Source of the DNA: Candidatus Chromulinivoraceae bacterium
GTDB lineage: Bacteria; Patescibacteriota; Saccharimonadia; Saccharimonadales; Saccharimonadaceae
NCBI GenBank assembly: GCA_035478595.1
Contig: DATIJL010000007.1
Location: forward strand, 1 to 57,661
Direction: 5' to 3'
Length of the DNA stretch: 57,661 nt
The position numbers were made by a program, and so were the translations under genes. The notes below the pieces were generated by a model. It was given only the letters and a program-made list of their open reading frames with translations. It was not told the DNA's origin and ran no database searches. Each line of letters begins with the position of its first letter. Within the stretch, counting starts at the first letter, position 1. Of this stretch, positions 8,695 to 17,550 are shown piece after piece.

Positions 8695-9512
8695 GCTTTT
8701 TCGGCTGCGGTCTGCGCAGCATGAATAACATTATCAAATAGCGCCGTAATAGTCAGTGGACCAACGCCACCTTTTTCGGGCGTAATCTTAAGATCATCAC
8801 GTTCACGAATGGCCGGTTCGATATCACCTACAATCACACCATTCTCACTAGCCGTGCCAGCGTCCACTACTGTTGCACCGACAGGCACCATAGCCGTCGT
8901 AATGAGTCGAGGCACGCCCGTCGCCGTGATAATAACATCACTTGCACGAAGGATCTCGGCGATATCGCTAACGTGGCTATCAAGAACAGTGACGTCATAA
9001 CCACTCGCCTTCCAGATTTTAGCAAGAGGCGCGCCAACAAGTCGACCGTTACCAACAATCGTGACTTTTTTAGCCTTTAGATCAATTCCATATCCTGCAA
9101 TGAGCCAGTTAATAGCTATCGCGGTTGCACTGTCAAACTTAGCTTTTGAGCCAAGACCGTCAACGTCTTTTTCTGGCGATACCAGATTAATAATTTCATC
9201 TGTCTTACTTTTATCATCAAGTGGTAACTGAATAATCATACCGTGGACAGATGGATCGTTATTATATTTCTCAATCGCTGCCGGCATGTCAATCTCAGGT
9301 AGCGTAGCAACCTCAGTTTCAATTAAAATATCATCACCGTAGCGACGCTTCATGCGCACATAGGTATCAATAACAGGCGACGCATGTTCGCTTTTAATAA
9401 TCACCAACTTTGGAAATATATTATGAGCCTGGCGCAGTGCTCGCACTTGACGAGCCTGGCGCTCTTTGATGAATCCGGCAAGTTCGGTGCCATTTAAGAT
9501 TCTTGCAGTCAT
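8691..9512 (-). CDS. folD: FolD bifunctional methylene-THF dehydrogenase/cyclohydrolase
   Basis: FolD interconverts 5,10-methylene-THF, 5,10-methenyl-THF and 10-formyl-THF in the cytosol. At 273 residues it is slightly shorter than usual (~280-300). Recognisable motifs are the YVRMKRR segment with the catalytic Lys, VHGMIIQLPLDD, PEKDVDGL, the NADP loop VTIVGNGRLVGAPLAK, and ITPEKGGVGPLTITALFDN. The canonical GRS of the NADP loop reads GNG here. An AGGAG precedes the ATG by 4 nt. With GlyA at 23.7 kb it implies retained one-carbon metabolism. Confidence 0.92.
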   Translation of the reverse strand: MTARILNGTELAGFIKERQARQVRALRQAHNIFPKLVIIKSEHASPVIDTYVRMKRRYGDDILIETEVATLPEIDMPAAIEKYNNDPSVHGMIIQLPLDDKSKTDEIINLVSPEKDVDGLGSKAKFDSATAIAINWLIAGYGIDLKAKKVTIVGNGRLVGAPLAKIWKASGYDVTVLDSHVSDIAEILRASDVIITATGVPRLITTAMVPVGATVVDAGTASENGVIVGDIEPAIRERDDLKITPEKGGVGPLTITALFDNVIHAAQTAAEKA

Positions 9513-9572
9513 TATCTCCTATTCTACCACTGTTTCTTCAATTGTTATCAGGTTTTCTTACGACAGTCTTTT

Positions 9573-9586
9573 GTGATATCTATCAC
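9573..9586. promoter_or_regulatory. Perfect palindrome upstream of the SPW-repeat gene
   Basis: GTGATA-TC-TATCAC is a 6-2-6 inverted repeat between folD and the SPW gene. It could be an operator for either divergent unit; no further support is visible. Confidence 0.3.
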
Positions 9587-9645
9587 TGTATTTTTTCGTC
9601 ATTAGGAGGATACTGTAAATGTAAAGTGTAATAGGAGGAAATGCT

Positions 9646-10011
9646 ATGGAAGAACAAGCAAAGTCAACCGCTAAAGGAATCAGGATTACTAACCTGGTAC
9701 TAGGTATCTGGCTAATTCTCTCGCCATTCCTCTTTAGCTACACAAGCACGGCAATGACAAATTCAATTATCTTAGGTGCGATAATTGCCATTCTTGCGGT
9801 TATTCGCCTGAGCACACCGTCACAAACATGGGCAAGTTGGCTTAATGGTATTGCAGGCCTCTGGCTTATAATCGCGCCATTTATCATAGGATCTACCGAG
9901 TCGGCAGTTCTATGGAACCAGATCATTGTCGGCCTGGCCGTAGCCGTCCTCGGTTTCTGGAGCGGCACAATGACCATGCCTGTGCGCATGACCCACCACC
10001 ACAGCGCATAG
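9646..10011 (+). CDS. SPW-repeat membrane protein
   Basis: This 121-residue protein has four membrane helices arranged as two repeats, each with the SPW-type signature (IWLILSPFLF near residue 25 and LWLIIAPFII near residue 83). These proteins are found in bacterial inner membranes and their role is unknown. A strong SD (AGGAGG) sits 7 nt before the ATG at 9646. A second SD with an ATG directly followed by TAA lies 27 nt upstream (see findings). A terminator follows the gene. Confidence 0.8.
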   Translation: MEEQAKSTAKGIRITNLVLGIWLILSPFLFSYTSTAMTNSIILGAIIAILAVIRLSTPSQTWASWLNGIAGLWLIIAPFIIGSTESAVLWNQIIVGLAVAVLGFWSGTMTMPVRMTHHHSA

Positions 10012-10020
10012 CGGTATTTT

Positions 10021-10060
10021 AAAATAGGACAGCGTTACTTAGCCGTCCTATTTTATTTGT
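10021..10060 (+). terminator. Terminator after the SPW-repeat gene
   Basis: A 10-bp stem (AAAATAGGAC / GTCCTATTTT) with a 14-nt loop is followed by a T-rich tract. Confidence 0.7.
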
Positions 10061-10116
10061 TATTATTTTTTCTCCTCTCCGTGCTAGAATACAAATAAGA
10101 AACTAAGGAGGAAATC

Positions 10117-10605
10117 ATGAATATAATCCACTTTTTTGGTGAGATGTCGCCCTACTACAACTCGTACTATTACAATAATGGTACATCGAGTATGTCAGAT
10201 AGTGCAGCCATAGGCATGCTCCTCTTTGTTATGCTATTCGCTCTCGTTTTTGGCATTGCAATGTATATCATCTTTGCCCTCCTAATGGGTCGCATCTTTA
10301 AAAAAGCAGGCGTTGAGAGCTGGAAAGCATGGGTGCCCGTATATAACAATTGGGTACTGCTTGAACTTGGCGGCCAACAGGGTTTTTGGGCCGTCCTTGC
10401 TTTAGTTCCCGTAGTCAATATCGTTTCAGCTGTATTTATCTATATCGCTATGCATAACATTGGTCTCAAGCTCGGCAAAGAAGGGGCTTTCGTTCTACTA
10501 GCCATCTTTTTGCCAGTCGTATGGCTTATTTGGCTAGCAGTCGATAGCTCTACCTGGGAAGGCAAACAAAAACAGAAAGCAGCCCAGGCGCACGAAGAAG
10601 CATAA
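10117..10605 (+). CDS. DUF5684-like membrane protein
   Basis: This 162-residue protein has a Tyr/Asn-rich N-terminus and about four membrane helices. The segment IFKKAGVESWKAWVPVYNNWVLL, followed by helices with VPVVNIV and FLPVVWLIWL, matches the pattern of DUF5684 proteins (often written K-AG-pgW-A-iPiYN). The ATG has a strong SD (AAGGAGGAAATC). The gene is monocistronic between two hairpins. Function unknown. Confidence 0.7.
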   Translation: MNIIHFFGEMSPYYNSYYYNNGTSSMSDSAAIGMLLFVMLFALVFGIAMYIIFALLMGRIFKKAGVESWKAWVPVYNNWVLLELGGQQGFWAVLALVPVVNIVSAVFIYIAMHNIGLKLGKEGAFVLLAIFLPVVWLIWLAVDSSTWEGKQKQKAAQAHEEA

Positions 10606-10610
10606 CACTC

Positions 10611-10650
10611 AATATAAAATAGCTAGCTACTCCGCTAGCTATTTTATATT
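10611..10650. terminator. Perfect 17-bp inverted repeat after the DUF5684-like gene
   Basis: The arms (10611-10627 and 10634-10650) are exactly complementary with a 6-nt TACTCC loop. AT-rich outer ends give a T-rich tail on either strand, so it can act as a terminator. It contains a doubled GCTAGC core. Confidence 0.65.
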
Positions 10651-10746
10651 GACAAACGTAAGTTAGGAGCTCGCTATCTTTAGCTGTGATCTAGCGCACT
10701 GCTCTTTTTATTTTATTTGCTATACTGAAAGAAAAAGGAGATAGAG

Positions 10747-10944
10747 ATGAAGGAAATGCACGAAAACAAACGACAATACCGCGGCGGCGGGGGTGGCGCT
10801 GTGTATGGTCTTGGCATGATTGGTGCAATTATCTACTATATTCAGTATGCAAGTTCATTCTGGGTTGGTGTACTTGGTATTTTAAAGGCTATCGTCTGGC
10901 CAGCCTTCATGGTTTACGACCTTCTTAAATTTCTCCACGCCTAG
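10747..10944 (+). CDS. Small membrane protein, unknown function
   Basis: This 65-residue protein has a charged N-terminus with a run of five glycines (residues 13-17) and two hydrophobic segments (about 20-38 and 42-60). It has a -10 (TATACT at 10721) and a good SD (AAGGAGATAGAG), so it is a conventionally leadered gene. It is convergent with the next gene, ending 5 nt from its stop. I do not recognise a named family. Confidence 0.6.
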   Translation: MKEMHENKRQYRGGGGGAVYGLGMIGAIIYYIQYASSFWVGVLGILKAIVWPAFMVYDLLKFLHA

Positions 10945-10949
10945 TATGC

Positions 10950-11456
10950 TTAATGACTTGCGATAAGTTTTAAACCTATCACCACTAACCCAATAAAAAG
11001 CTCGACACCAGCAAGGACGATTGTCGCAAATCGTCCTGCTCTGATTGCTCTTGCCGACAAAAGCGACCACGTGACTAAGAGTAGTACCAAACCTCCGACG
11101 GCGACATCCAAGGCGAGCGCCAAAGAAATAATGTGTATAAGTGCTAGCGTTGCCATAAATACCGGAAACAATGCCGCATAAATAAGTGGACGGTGTTGAG
11201 CTAAACGAAGATTCAACTTCCTATCACTCTCAATTCGCCCCATGACGATGCGGTATGACATTCGAGAAGCTACCAGGCTCGCCGCCCATAAAGAAAGAGT
11301 TGCTCCACCCAGTACCGTCACAGCCCGAAGCGGTGAAGTGTGAACAACGTCAATCGTCAGCAGGACCGCAAGCAATACAAAGGTTGCGTAGATACGTTCT
11401 TTTAAAAGTTCAACTCGGAACTCAAGAATTTCCGTTTCCTTCGTTTGTTTACTCAT
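10950..11456 (-). CDS. Four-helix membrane protein, unknown function
   Basis: The start MSKQTKETEILEF is preferred over an upstream ATG at 11492 because TATACT lies exactly 6 nt before it (leaderless pattern). The protein is 168 residues long: an acidic/basic cytoplasmic N-terminus, a helix pair around 25-65, a basic loop, and a second pair around 95-165. No catalytic motif is visible and I do not recognise it. It is divergent from the GH67-like gene. Confidence 0.6.
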   Translation of the reverse strand: MSKQTKETEILEFRVELLKERIYATFVLLAVLLTIDVVHTSPLRAVTVLGGATLSLWAASLVASRMSYRIVMGRIESDRKLNLRLAQHRPLIYAALFPVFMATLALIHIISLALALDVAVGGLVLLLVTWSLLSARAIRAGRFATIVLAGVELFIGLVVIGLKLIASH

Positions 11457-11521
11457 TTTTTTAGTATATATCAGCGTCAACAAATATATCACTAAATCTA
11501 CAGTGGTATACTAAAAAGAGC

Positions 11522-13255
11522 ATGAAAACCTCCGTCCGAGCACAAGAGTTCGCCATTATCGACGCCTTAGGACCTTTTATCGAAAAGACAGAGAACAGCA
11601 CTGTTAACTGGTCGAAAGTCGTTTTTTCAAGTTTAGAAACCAACGGAAAACTAAACGATACCGTTCAAAAACGGATCATAGAACGTTTTGAACGATACAC
11701 CACCCGCGTGGCAAGCTTGGGGTATACCGGTCTAAGTATTGATGATGTGGCACATCTTATATCGTTTCCTTTTTATAATTCTCAACTTAAAAGTCTTATT
11801 TCCGACTATCAGAACCTTTACGCCCAATTGTTTGCGATCGCCCAAAAGAAGAAATTACAACTCTATCTTAACACTGACTACCTTTTCCTTAACCCAGATA
11901 TCACTCAGTACATGAACGTGCACGGCATAGCGCCTAGTGATTTTTTCGCCGATGCGCTTAATACTCTTTTCAAGCAGCATCCACAAATTGATGGTATTAT
12001 CCTACGAATTGGCGAGAATGACGGCAAAGATGTGACGGGAACCTTCTTAAGCCAGCTCGTACTTAAGACTCCTCATCAGGCAAATGACCTACTAAAACAA
12101 ATCCTCCCCATCTTTGAATCTCACCATAAAACACTTATTTTTCGCACCTGGACCGTTGGGGTTTATAAAATTGGCGACCTTATCTGGAACGAAAAAACAT
12201 TCGATACAGTTTTTGGGTCAATCAAGAGCGATGCGCTTATTATTAGTATCAAATACGGAGACACTGATTTCATGCGCTATTTACCCCTTAATCCCTTATT
12301 TTTTGCAAGTTCTCACAAAAAATTAATCGAACTTCAGACTCGTAGAGAATGGGAAGGCATGGGTTTATATCCCTCTTTTGTTGGCTGGGACTATGCAAAC
12401 TATCTTGCAAGCTTAAAAACTGCAGAAAATATCGTCGGCATACACGTATGGTGTCAAACGGGTGGTTGGGCCAAAAAAACATGGTCGAACATCACTTATT
12501 TAAATGATAGTTCTTTTTGGAACGAGCTCAACACCGAAGTAACTCTAGCGATCAGTTGTGGACAACCAGTCGAAGAGGCTATTGCCAACTTTTGCGATAG
12601 TCACGGCATTAAAGACGTGCCTCGTTTTATCGAGCTCTTACATCTATCGGACATTGCTATTAAAAAGGGTCTCTACCTCCCGGAAATAGCTCAAAAGAGC
12701 CTCTACTTTCGACGGACTCGCATTCCGCCGCTTACCTGGCTGACTTGGGATCAGATCCTGCTCTCACCTCCAGTCATATGGCTACACTGTATGTTAGTTT
12801 CAAGGCCCGAAAAAGCGATTGGAGATGGAGATGAGGCTGCTAATGCGGTACGAAAGATGATTACTATCGCCCGGCAAATTCACCTACAATCAGAGCTTAT
12901 TCACTCGCTTGAGTTTGAGTACGCCACACTTGCTATATTCGCACAACTGCGCCGATACATGTTGATTGGCCTTACAGAAGATGAGCGAGTTAAACTTCAA
13001 AAGCAAGTTCACGTGTACGAAAAAATGTATCCGCAACATTATTCAATACCGACGCTACTCTCTCGTACAATGAAGCGCCTGCCACCTCGAGGATCACTTA
13101 AGCTTATCCTACGAGAGTCATCCACCTACCGCAAACGAGATAGATTTATCCTCAAGACATCGCCTCTCCAGGCGCGGGCAATTCGCTATTTTTTGAAACG
13201 GTCTCATTCACATCTTACCGATCAATCCATGGGCTTTGATGTGTTCTTCAAGTAA
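11522..13255 (+). CDS. GH67 (alpha-glucuronidase)-like TIM-barrel protein
   Basis: This 577-residue protein has no signal peptide and so is probably cytoplasmic. The block from about residue 240, IKYGDTDFMRYLPLNPLF then KLIELQTRREWEGMGLYPSF, resembles the GH67 core block (kNGp-DFq-rEp-sPLF ... mEfQ-tqEYlG). LRIGENDG around residue 162 fits a barrel strand carrying acidic residues. The last ~180 residues are helical and basic, unlike the usual GH67 C-terminal domain. Hydrolysis of glycosides is plausible, but catalytic residues cannot be fixed by eye and it may be a non-enzymatic relative. It stands alone; TATACT lies 9 nt before the ATG. Confidence 0.55.
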   Translation: MKTSVRAQEFAIIDALGPFIEKTENSTVNWSKVVFSSLETNGKLNDTVQKRIIERFERYTTRVASLGYTGLSIDDVAHLISFPFYNSQLKSLISDYQNLYAQLFAIAQKKKLQLYLNTDYLFLNPDITQYMNVHGIAPSDFFADALNTLFKQHPQIDGIILRIGENDGKDVTGTFLSQLVLKTPHQANDLLKQILPIFESHHKTLIFRTWTVGVYKIGDLIWNEKTFDTVFGSIKSDALIISIKYGDTDFMRYLPLNPLFFASSHKKLIELQTRREWEGMGLYPSFVGWDYANYLASLKTAENIVGIHVWCQTGGWAKKTWSNITYLNDSSFWNELNTEVTLAISCGQPVEEAIANFCDSHGIKDVPRFIELLHLSDIAIKKGLYLPEIAQKSLYFRRTRIPPLTWLTWDQILLSPPVIWLHCMLVSRPEKAIGDGDEAANAVRKMITIARQIHLQSELIHSLEFEYATLAIFAQLRRYMLIGLTEDERVKLQKQVHVYEKMYPQHYSIPTLLSRTMKRLPPRGSLKLILRESSTYRKRDRFILKTSPLQARAIRYFLKRSHSHLTDQSMGFDVFFK

Positions 13256-13297
13256 TTTTTCAAAAACACTATCAATTGCAAAAAGCTGGTATCACAA

Positions 13298-13633
13298 CTA
13301 GAATAGCTTCCCGCCATAGTAAATCGCACCTACTAATACCGAGCCGTCTATAATAAAGAAAAGTCCTTGATAAATAAGTATCAGCTTCTCTCTATGGACA
13401 ATGGCATACCATAGCCAGACAAGAGTCATAATCTCAAAGCCTAGCCATGAAAGTATTGATACGCTTACTGCCGCCTTGTCATGAAAAATTTGATACGCCT
13501 GTGGGAAGGAGAATAAAGGCTCGATAATCGCAGCAATATAAACGAGTCTGTCAACAATCTTTGGCTTGAGAGCTTTTTTGACAGTGAGTATTTTACGCGC
13601 TTTTTGGTGTTTATATCGATGCAGTGAAGTCAT
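13298..13633 (-). CDS. PQ-loop / SemiSWEET-like membrane protein
   Basis: This 111-residue protein has a basic N-terminus and three predicted helices. The first helix ends with EPLFSFPQAYQIF, the PQ motif of SWEET/SemiSWEET transporters, followed by AVSVSILSWLGF, another family-typical stretch. SemiSWEETs are ~90-100 residues, with three helices, and dimerise to move small sugars. The substrate here is unknown. The ATG lies 8 nt after TATACT on the minus strand. Confidence 0.7.
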   Translation of the reverse strand: MTSLHRYKHQKARKILTVKKALKPKIVDRLVYIAAIIEPLFSFPQAYQIFHDKAAVSVSILSWLGFEIMTLVWLWYAIVHREKLILIYQGLFFIIDGSVLVGAIYYGGKLF

Positions 13634-13773
13634 TTAGTTTTAGTATAGCAGACAGCACGTATGAATAATCATTGAGAAAAAGAGGCAAATATACCCTACT
13701 CAAAACACATCTTCCTAAAACTGAACCAAACAAAAAACGCCGACCGGTAGCGAAAATGTCGACGTTCTTTGCT

Positions 13774-13850
13774 TGGAGGGCCAGGAGGGACTTGAACCCT
13801 CGACACCCTGCTTAAGAGGCAGGTGCTCTAACCAGCTGAGCTACTGGCCC
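13774..13850 (-). tRNA. tRNA-Lys (anticodon CTT)
   Basis: Full cloverleaf on the minus strand: acceptor GGGCCAG pairs with CTGGCCC, the anticodon stem CCTGC/GCAGG closes the loop CTCTTAA, there is a TTCAA T-loop, and CCA is encoded. Confidence 0.95.
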
Positions 13851-13915
13851 ATAACTGTAAAGACTATAGCAGACAGGGGCTGTTTTGTAAACACTTCAGC
13901 CCCTGTTAATAAGCA

Positions 13916-14194
13916 CTAAAACGCGCTACTTTGTGAAGTCAACTGATCTACGCTACTACTTGAAACCGTTGACTGATCGAGTGCTTTCGAGGCGGTATCT
14001 AGATCTTGAGTGGATTGCACCTGTGGTGCAGCTGGAGCTGTCATCGCCTGTTGCTGGCCTGAAGTACTGGCAGTTTGCGTGGTATTAGCATCTTTCCAGC
14101 GGCTGTAGCCAATGACTCCAAGCGCACCAATAATAGCGATAACCAAGACCACAATGACCAGTTCCATAATTGCAAAACCCTGATTCTTACGCAT
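13916..14194 (-). CDS. Type IV prepilin-like protein
   Basis: This 92-residue protein starts MRKNQGFAIMELVIVV: a short basic leader, prepilin peptidase site G|F, Glu at mature position 5 and a hydrophobic helix. The remaining ~60 residues are a Gln/Ser/Thr-rich low-complexity tail with no cysteines. It begins 2 nt after the stop of the upstream secreted coiled-coil protein, so the two are co-transcribed. It may be a minor pilin; the tail is too short for a normal pilin globular domain. Confidence 0.75.
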   Translation of the reverse strand: MRKNQGFAIMELVIVVLVIAIIGALGVIGYSRWKDANTTQTASTSGQQQAMTAPAAPQVQSTQDLDTASKALDQSTVSSSSVDQLTSQSSAF

Positions 14195-14196
14195 GA

Positions 14197-14883
14197 CTAT
14201 GCTCCATTCCCCGTTGAGGTTGTACTTTGAACTGACTTAATACCAACAATGAGATTCTTGACCGCTGTTCTATACTGTTCAATTGCAGTATTCTGAGCCT
14301 TGATTTCAGCCTTAAAGACATCGATGGTGGCTTTAGGGTTAGCACTACTACAGTCGAATTGAGTGTCGGCCGTCTTTACCGTCTGAACTGCCGCCTGCGC
14401 TGCTGTTTGTTTAGCGGTTACATCGCTCACAAGCTGGTCATAATTAGAAAGCGTCTTGCCTTTGCTCTTATAGAAATTCTCGACACGCGTCGTAATTGTA
14501 GAGAATAGCGTAATTTGGTCTGTACCGTGCTGTGCAGCATCTTTCATAATCTTAGTAATTGCCGCTTGACGAGCTTGGCATGTTTTAAGACGCGTGCCAG
14601 ATAGACGATCTTCAGCCGTTTTGACTTTATCTTTTGCCACCTGGATTTCTTGTTCAGCCTCAGTACGCGCCTTGGTTTCGGCCTCCTTTGCAGCTTCCAG
14701 TTTTTGCTGCTCCGCAGTTCGTTCTGTGGTGGTTGATGTGGACTCTGATGAGTTTGGTGTGGTAGTGTTCGTTCTATCCATGTTAGTGCCATCCTGCGCA
14801 TAAACGGCAATGCCAGTCCCCACTCCAAGAATGGATGCAAAGGCTACGACGCTCAAAGTTGTTATGGATCTTTTAATTTTCAT
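14197..14883 (-). CDS. Secreted coiled-coil protein, unknown function
   Basis: This 228-residue protein has a Sec signal peptide (basic MKIKRS, hydrophobic core, cut near VYA|QD), a Thr/Ser linker and a long charged helical region rich in Lys/Glu/Ala (about 60-105), then a second helical region with two cysteines (about 110 and 180) that could form a disulfide. It is directly upstream of a prepilin-like gene, suggesting a shared extracellular structure. Family not recognised. Confidence 0.65.
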   Translation of the reverse strand: MKIKRSITTLSVVAFASILGVGTGIAVYAQDGTNMDRTNTTTPNSSESTSTTTERTAEQQKLEAAKEAETKARTEAEQEIQVAKDKVKTAEDRLSGTRLKTCQARQAAITKIMKDAAQHGTDQITLFSTITTRVENFYKSKGKTLSNYDQLVSDVTAKQTAAQAAVQTVKTADTQFDCSSANPKATIDVFKAEIKAQNTAIEQYRTAVKNLIVGIKSVQSTTSTGNGA

Positions 14884-15003
14884 GCGTAATTATCGCCCTA
14901 TTTACGTTATATTCTAAGCTTATGCTTAGAAAAACTGCCTGTCAATTACCGACAAATCGTAAAAATCAATGATACAGATGACAAAGCGGCTACGTTAAAA
15001 TAA

Positions 15004-16539
15004 CTACAATTCGTCTTTTTTGCTGGCGATGAACGCGCCCCACTGACGGACCAAGTGAAGTACTGTTTTGAGTGGAAGCTCAATTACCATATCGAGCATC
15101 ATAGCGACAATGTTTACGCGAGAATATTTTTCACTCATCCATCGACCAACCACTACAAACGGAATATAAAGGAAGTCGCGAATAACTGAGATGCCGTCCT
15201 GGCGACTCTCCGTTGCCTCCAGTTCCCGAATCTGCCGAGACAGTCGAAAACCAAGAAAGCTTGCTGTCGAAAGAAAAACAAAGAATACCAAAAGGTGTAG
15301 TGGTGAAAAACCAAGCGTAATAAGCCATAGAGCAACACCACCGAATACCAAGATAAAGAAGAACGCGTAGGCAATATTAAATCCAAGTCCAAACCCACGA
15401 CCAGTACTTCGGTATGAAGCCTCAACGGAGTTTTCATCTCCATATAACAGATGGTCAGTAATGTCCGTTAATGTTTGTGCATTCGCCTGCCCTGGAAGCC
15501 GCAGTGTAAATCGTAGTAATATCATGTAAATTGGTGGGAACAATAAGTTAATAGCTAACGGCAGCACAACGATCGCGCCACTTACAATATAGTCATACGG
15601 AACCTCAACAGCCATACCAATAAGCACCTTGGTGATAATCAGGAAAATAACACTCTTGATGATTCCACGGTTGATGCGCCCGTTAATGCGTGAGTATTCG
15701 CTTTCTATTTGGGCCTCATATGCCGAGAGGAACTGCTCTCGTGATACCAGTAGATTCACCGCATCCTCATGCTCATCAATCATGCGCCACAAAATACGGA
15801 GTGCTGCACCGCGTCTACTCACAAGACGGTATATCTTATCAGTTGCAGGAGAGTCCAAAACAGCATCAATCATTTTATTTGTCTGAACAAACGCACCAGA
15901 ATCTGGCCGTTGTTGATATCTATGCAAAAGTGCCGTCCGAATAGTGGCAGGATCGGATTTTAAAAGCGCACGGTGGACTGCTACAAATAATGCAATCTCA
16001 AACTCACCAACAGATTGACCAAACAGTTTGCGCTGATCGATCGTGCGAACAAAGTAATCGTAGGAAAACTGCGTGAATACATCGCGTTTTAAATCACTAT
16101 TTACAAGTCGCTCAACTTCTACTGCCAGAACATTTAGCGTCCAGGCATCTTTTTTAAACTGCAGATGAGCTACATAATATTCCTCTGCAAGTTTGTTGAT
16201 CTGCGCCACCGTGTCAGTTGTAACAGTATCGTTTTGTAAATAACCAGCAAGCGTCAGCTCAGTAATAAGCTCTTCACCAGCTTCACGCACTACGACAACA
16301 TCGTGCGAAAGAAAAACGCGACGGTAAAAACGCTGTGCGGCACGCTGGAGTAACAGATGCTCTTCGGTATACTCGGCTGCATTACGAAGCTGCTCGTACG
16401 CAAATGTTAGCGTGCGGCCAGCGCCTGTTACATGGATTTTTTGGGCATTATTATAAACACTAGTGGCAATATCTGTCTGAGTGGCAGCAGTGCGAAGTGC
16501 GTCAGCGAATTGCCGTCCAATAGTATTTAATGTATTCAT
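15004..16539 (-). CDS. Large conserved-looking membrane protein, unknown function
   Basis: This 511-residue protein has an N-terminal ~290-residue helical, soluble region followed by a membrane part with at least four helices in two pairs (about 300-350 and 390-440) and a basic amphipathic tail. No signal peptide and no enzymatic motif are visible. It stands between a secreted protein operon and a tRNA, all on the minus strand. I do not recognise a family. Confidence 0.7.
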   Translation of the reverse strand: MNTLNTIGRQFADALRTAATQTDIATSVYNNAQKIHVTGAGRTLTFAYEQLRNAAEYTEEHLLLQRAAQRFYRRVFLSHDVVVVREAGEELITELTLAGYLQNDTVTTDTVAQINKLAEEYYVAHLQFKKDAWTLNVLAVEVERLVNSDLKRDVFTQFSYDYFVRTIDQRKLFGQSVGEFEIALFVAVHRALLKSDPATIRTALLHRYQQRPDSGAFVQTNKMIDAVLDSPATDKIYRLVSRRGAALRILWRMIDEHEDAVNLLVSREQFLSAYEAQIESEYSRINGRINRGIIKSVIFLIITKVLIGMAVEVPYDYIVSGAIVVLPLAINLLFPPIYMILLRFTLRLPGQANAQTLTDITDHLLYGDENSVEASYRSTGRGFGLGFNIAYAFFFILVFGGVALWLITLGFSPLHLLVFFVFLSTASFLGFRLSRQIRELEATESRQDGISVIRDFLYIPFVVVGRWMSEKYSRVNIVAMMLDMVIELPLKTVLHLVRQWGAFIASKKDEL

Positions 16540-16555
16540 AATTAATAATCAATTC

Positions 16556-16632
16556 TGGTGCACCCGGTAGGATTCGAACCTACGACACCTGGTTCCGAAG
16601 ACCAGTGCTCTAATCCACTGAGCTACGGGTGC
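16556..16632 (-). tRNA. tRNA-Arg (anticodon TCG)
   Basis: On the minus strand, acceptor GCACCCG/CGGGTGC, anticodon stem CTGGT/ACCAG with loop CTTCGGA, T-loop TTCGAAT and encoded CCA. Confidence 0.95.
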
Positions 16633-16676
16633 AAATTTACTCAGGGCTTATTATACCAGATAAAAGAGAAAAATAA

Positions 16677-17474
16677 TCAGGATGGGAGCCAATCTTCTAG
16701 AAGTTCAGTATGAAGTCCCGCAGCCTTTTCGGCATCCAAAAAGGACTGCATGTCACTCTTAAATTCGGGCCTGAAATGCATTAAGACAATGTCACCCGCC
16801 CTCAGACCATGCCCAATCTGATATTGCATTGATCCACCATTAGCTTTTGCGATCCACTGCACCACTGCTTTCATGCCGCATGCAGCAGCCGCTCGTGGTG
16901 TATCTTTATTATAGTTGCCACCAGGCGGTCGCATAATTATAGGCCGTCGTCCATAATACTGCAGTTCTTTATCTGCTTGATCACAGATCTCTTGCTTTTG
17001 GGACTCGTACGACATGAGCGCTAAATCCTTATGATCAACTGTATGATCTTCAATAAGCGATCCTTCACCCATAAAATCCTTGAAAAAACCTGGGTTACTG
17101 TGAATAAAGCTATCCGCCAAAAAAAGCGACGCCTTAATATTATTATCTTTCATCATCTGTAATTCAAACGCCTGCTTGTTTGCACCATCATCTATTCCCA
17201 AGAACACGACGGGCTCTTTTGTGTCGATTCGACTAATAACTGGCGCATAACCATTTACAACTGGTGGAATTAGCACATCATGCACAACAGGCACGGGCGT
17301 GGATACCACTTGTTTAGGTTGAACCGGTTGTACCTGTTTTTGCGGAACATTCGTAACAGGTGGCGTACCTGAATGATTAAACATAGGCCACAGTACGCTT
17401 GCAATAGCCACTATAACCACTAGCCCCGCTACAAACAGAAACACGTGACGTTTGCGTCGAAAGATCTTAAGCAT
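16677..17474 (-). CDS. Membrane-anchored polysaccharide deacetylase (NodB domain)
   Basis: This 265-residue protein has a basic start, one N-terminal membrane helix (about 12-31), a Pro/Val/Gln-rich linker (35-70) and a NodB-type domain. Visible motifs: GIDDG (motif 1, catalytic Asp), DHTVDH (motif 2, metal His), RPPGGNYN (motif 3), and VLMHF (motif 5). These suggest an active extracellular metal-dependent deacetylase, most likely acting on peptidoglycan GlcNAc (PgdA-like), though another polysaccharide is possible. TATAAT lies 6 nt before the ATG on the minus strand. Confidence 0.85.
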   Translation of the reverse strand: MLKIFRRKRHVFLFVAGLVVIVAIASVLWPMFNHSGTPPVTNVPQKQVQPVQPKQVVSTPVPVVHDVLIPPVVNGYAPVISRIDTKEPVVFLGIDDGANKQAFELQMMKDNNIKASLFLADSFIHSNPGFFKDFMGEGSLIEDHTVDHKDLALMSYESQKQEICDQADKELQYYGRRPIIMRPPGGNYNKDTPRAAAACGMKAVVQWIAKANGGSMQYQIGHGLRAGDIVLMHFRPEFKSDMQSFLDAEKAAGLHTELLEDWLPS

Positions 17475-17550
17475 GCTTTTATTATAGCTTACAAAACATA
17501 AGGCTTTTGTTACACTTAGGGTAGTAAGGTGTTATAGGAGTAAGGGTTAT

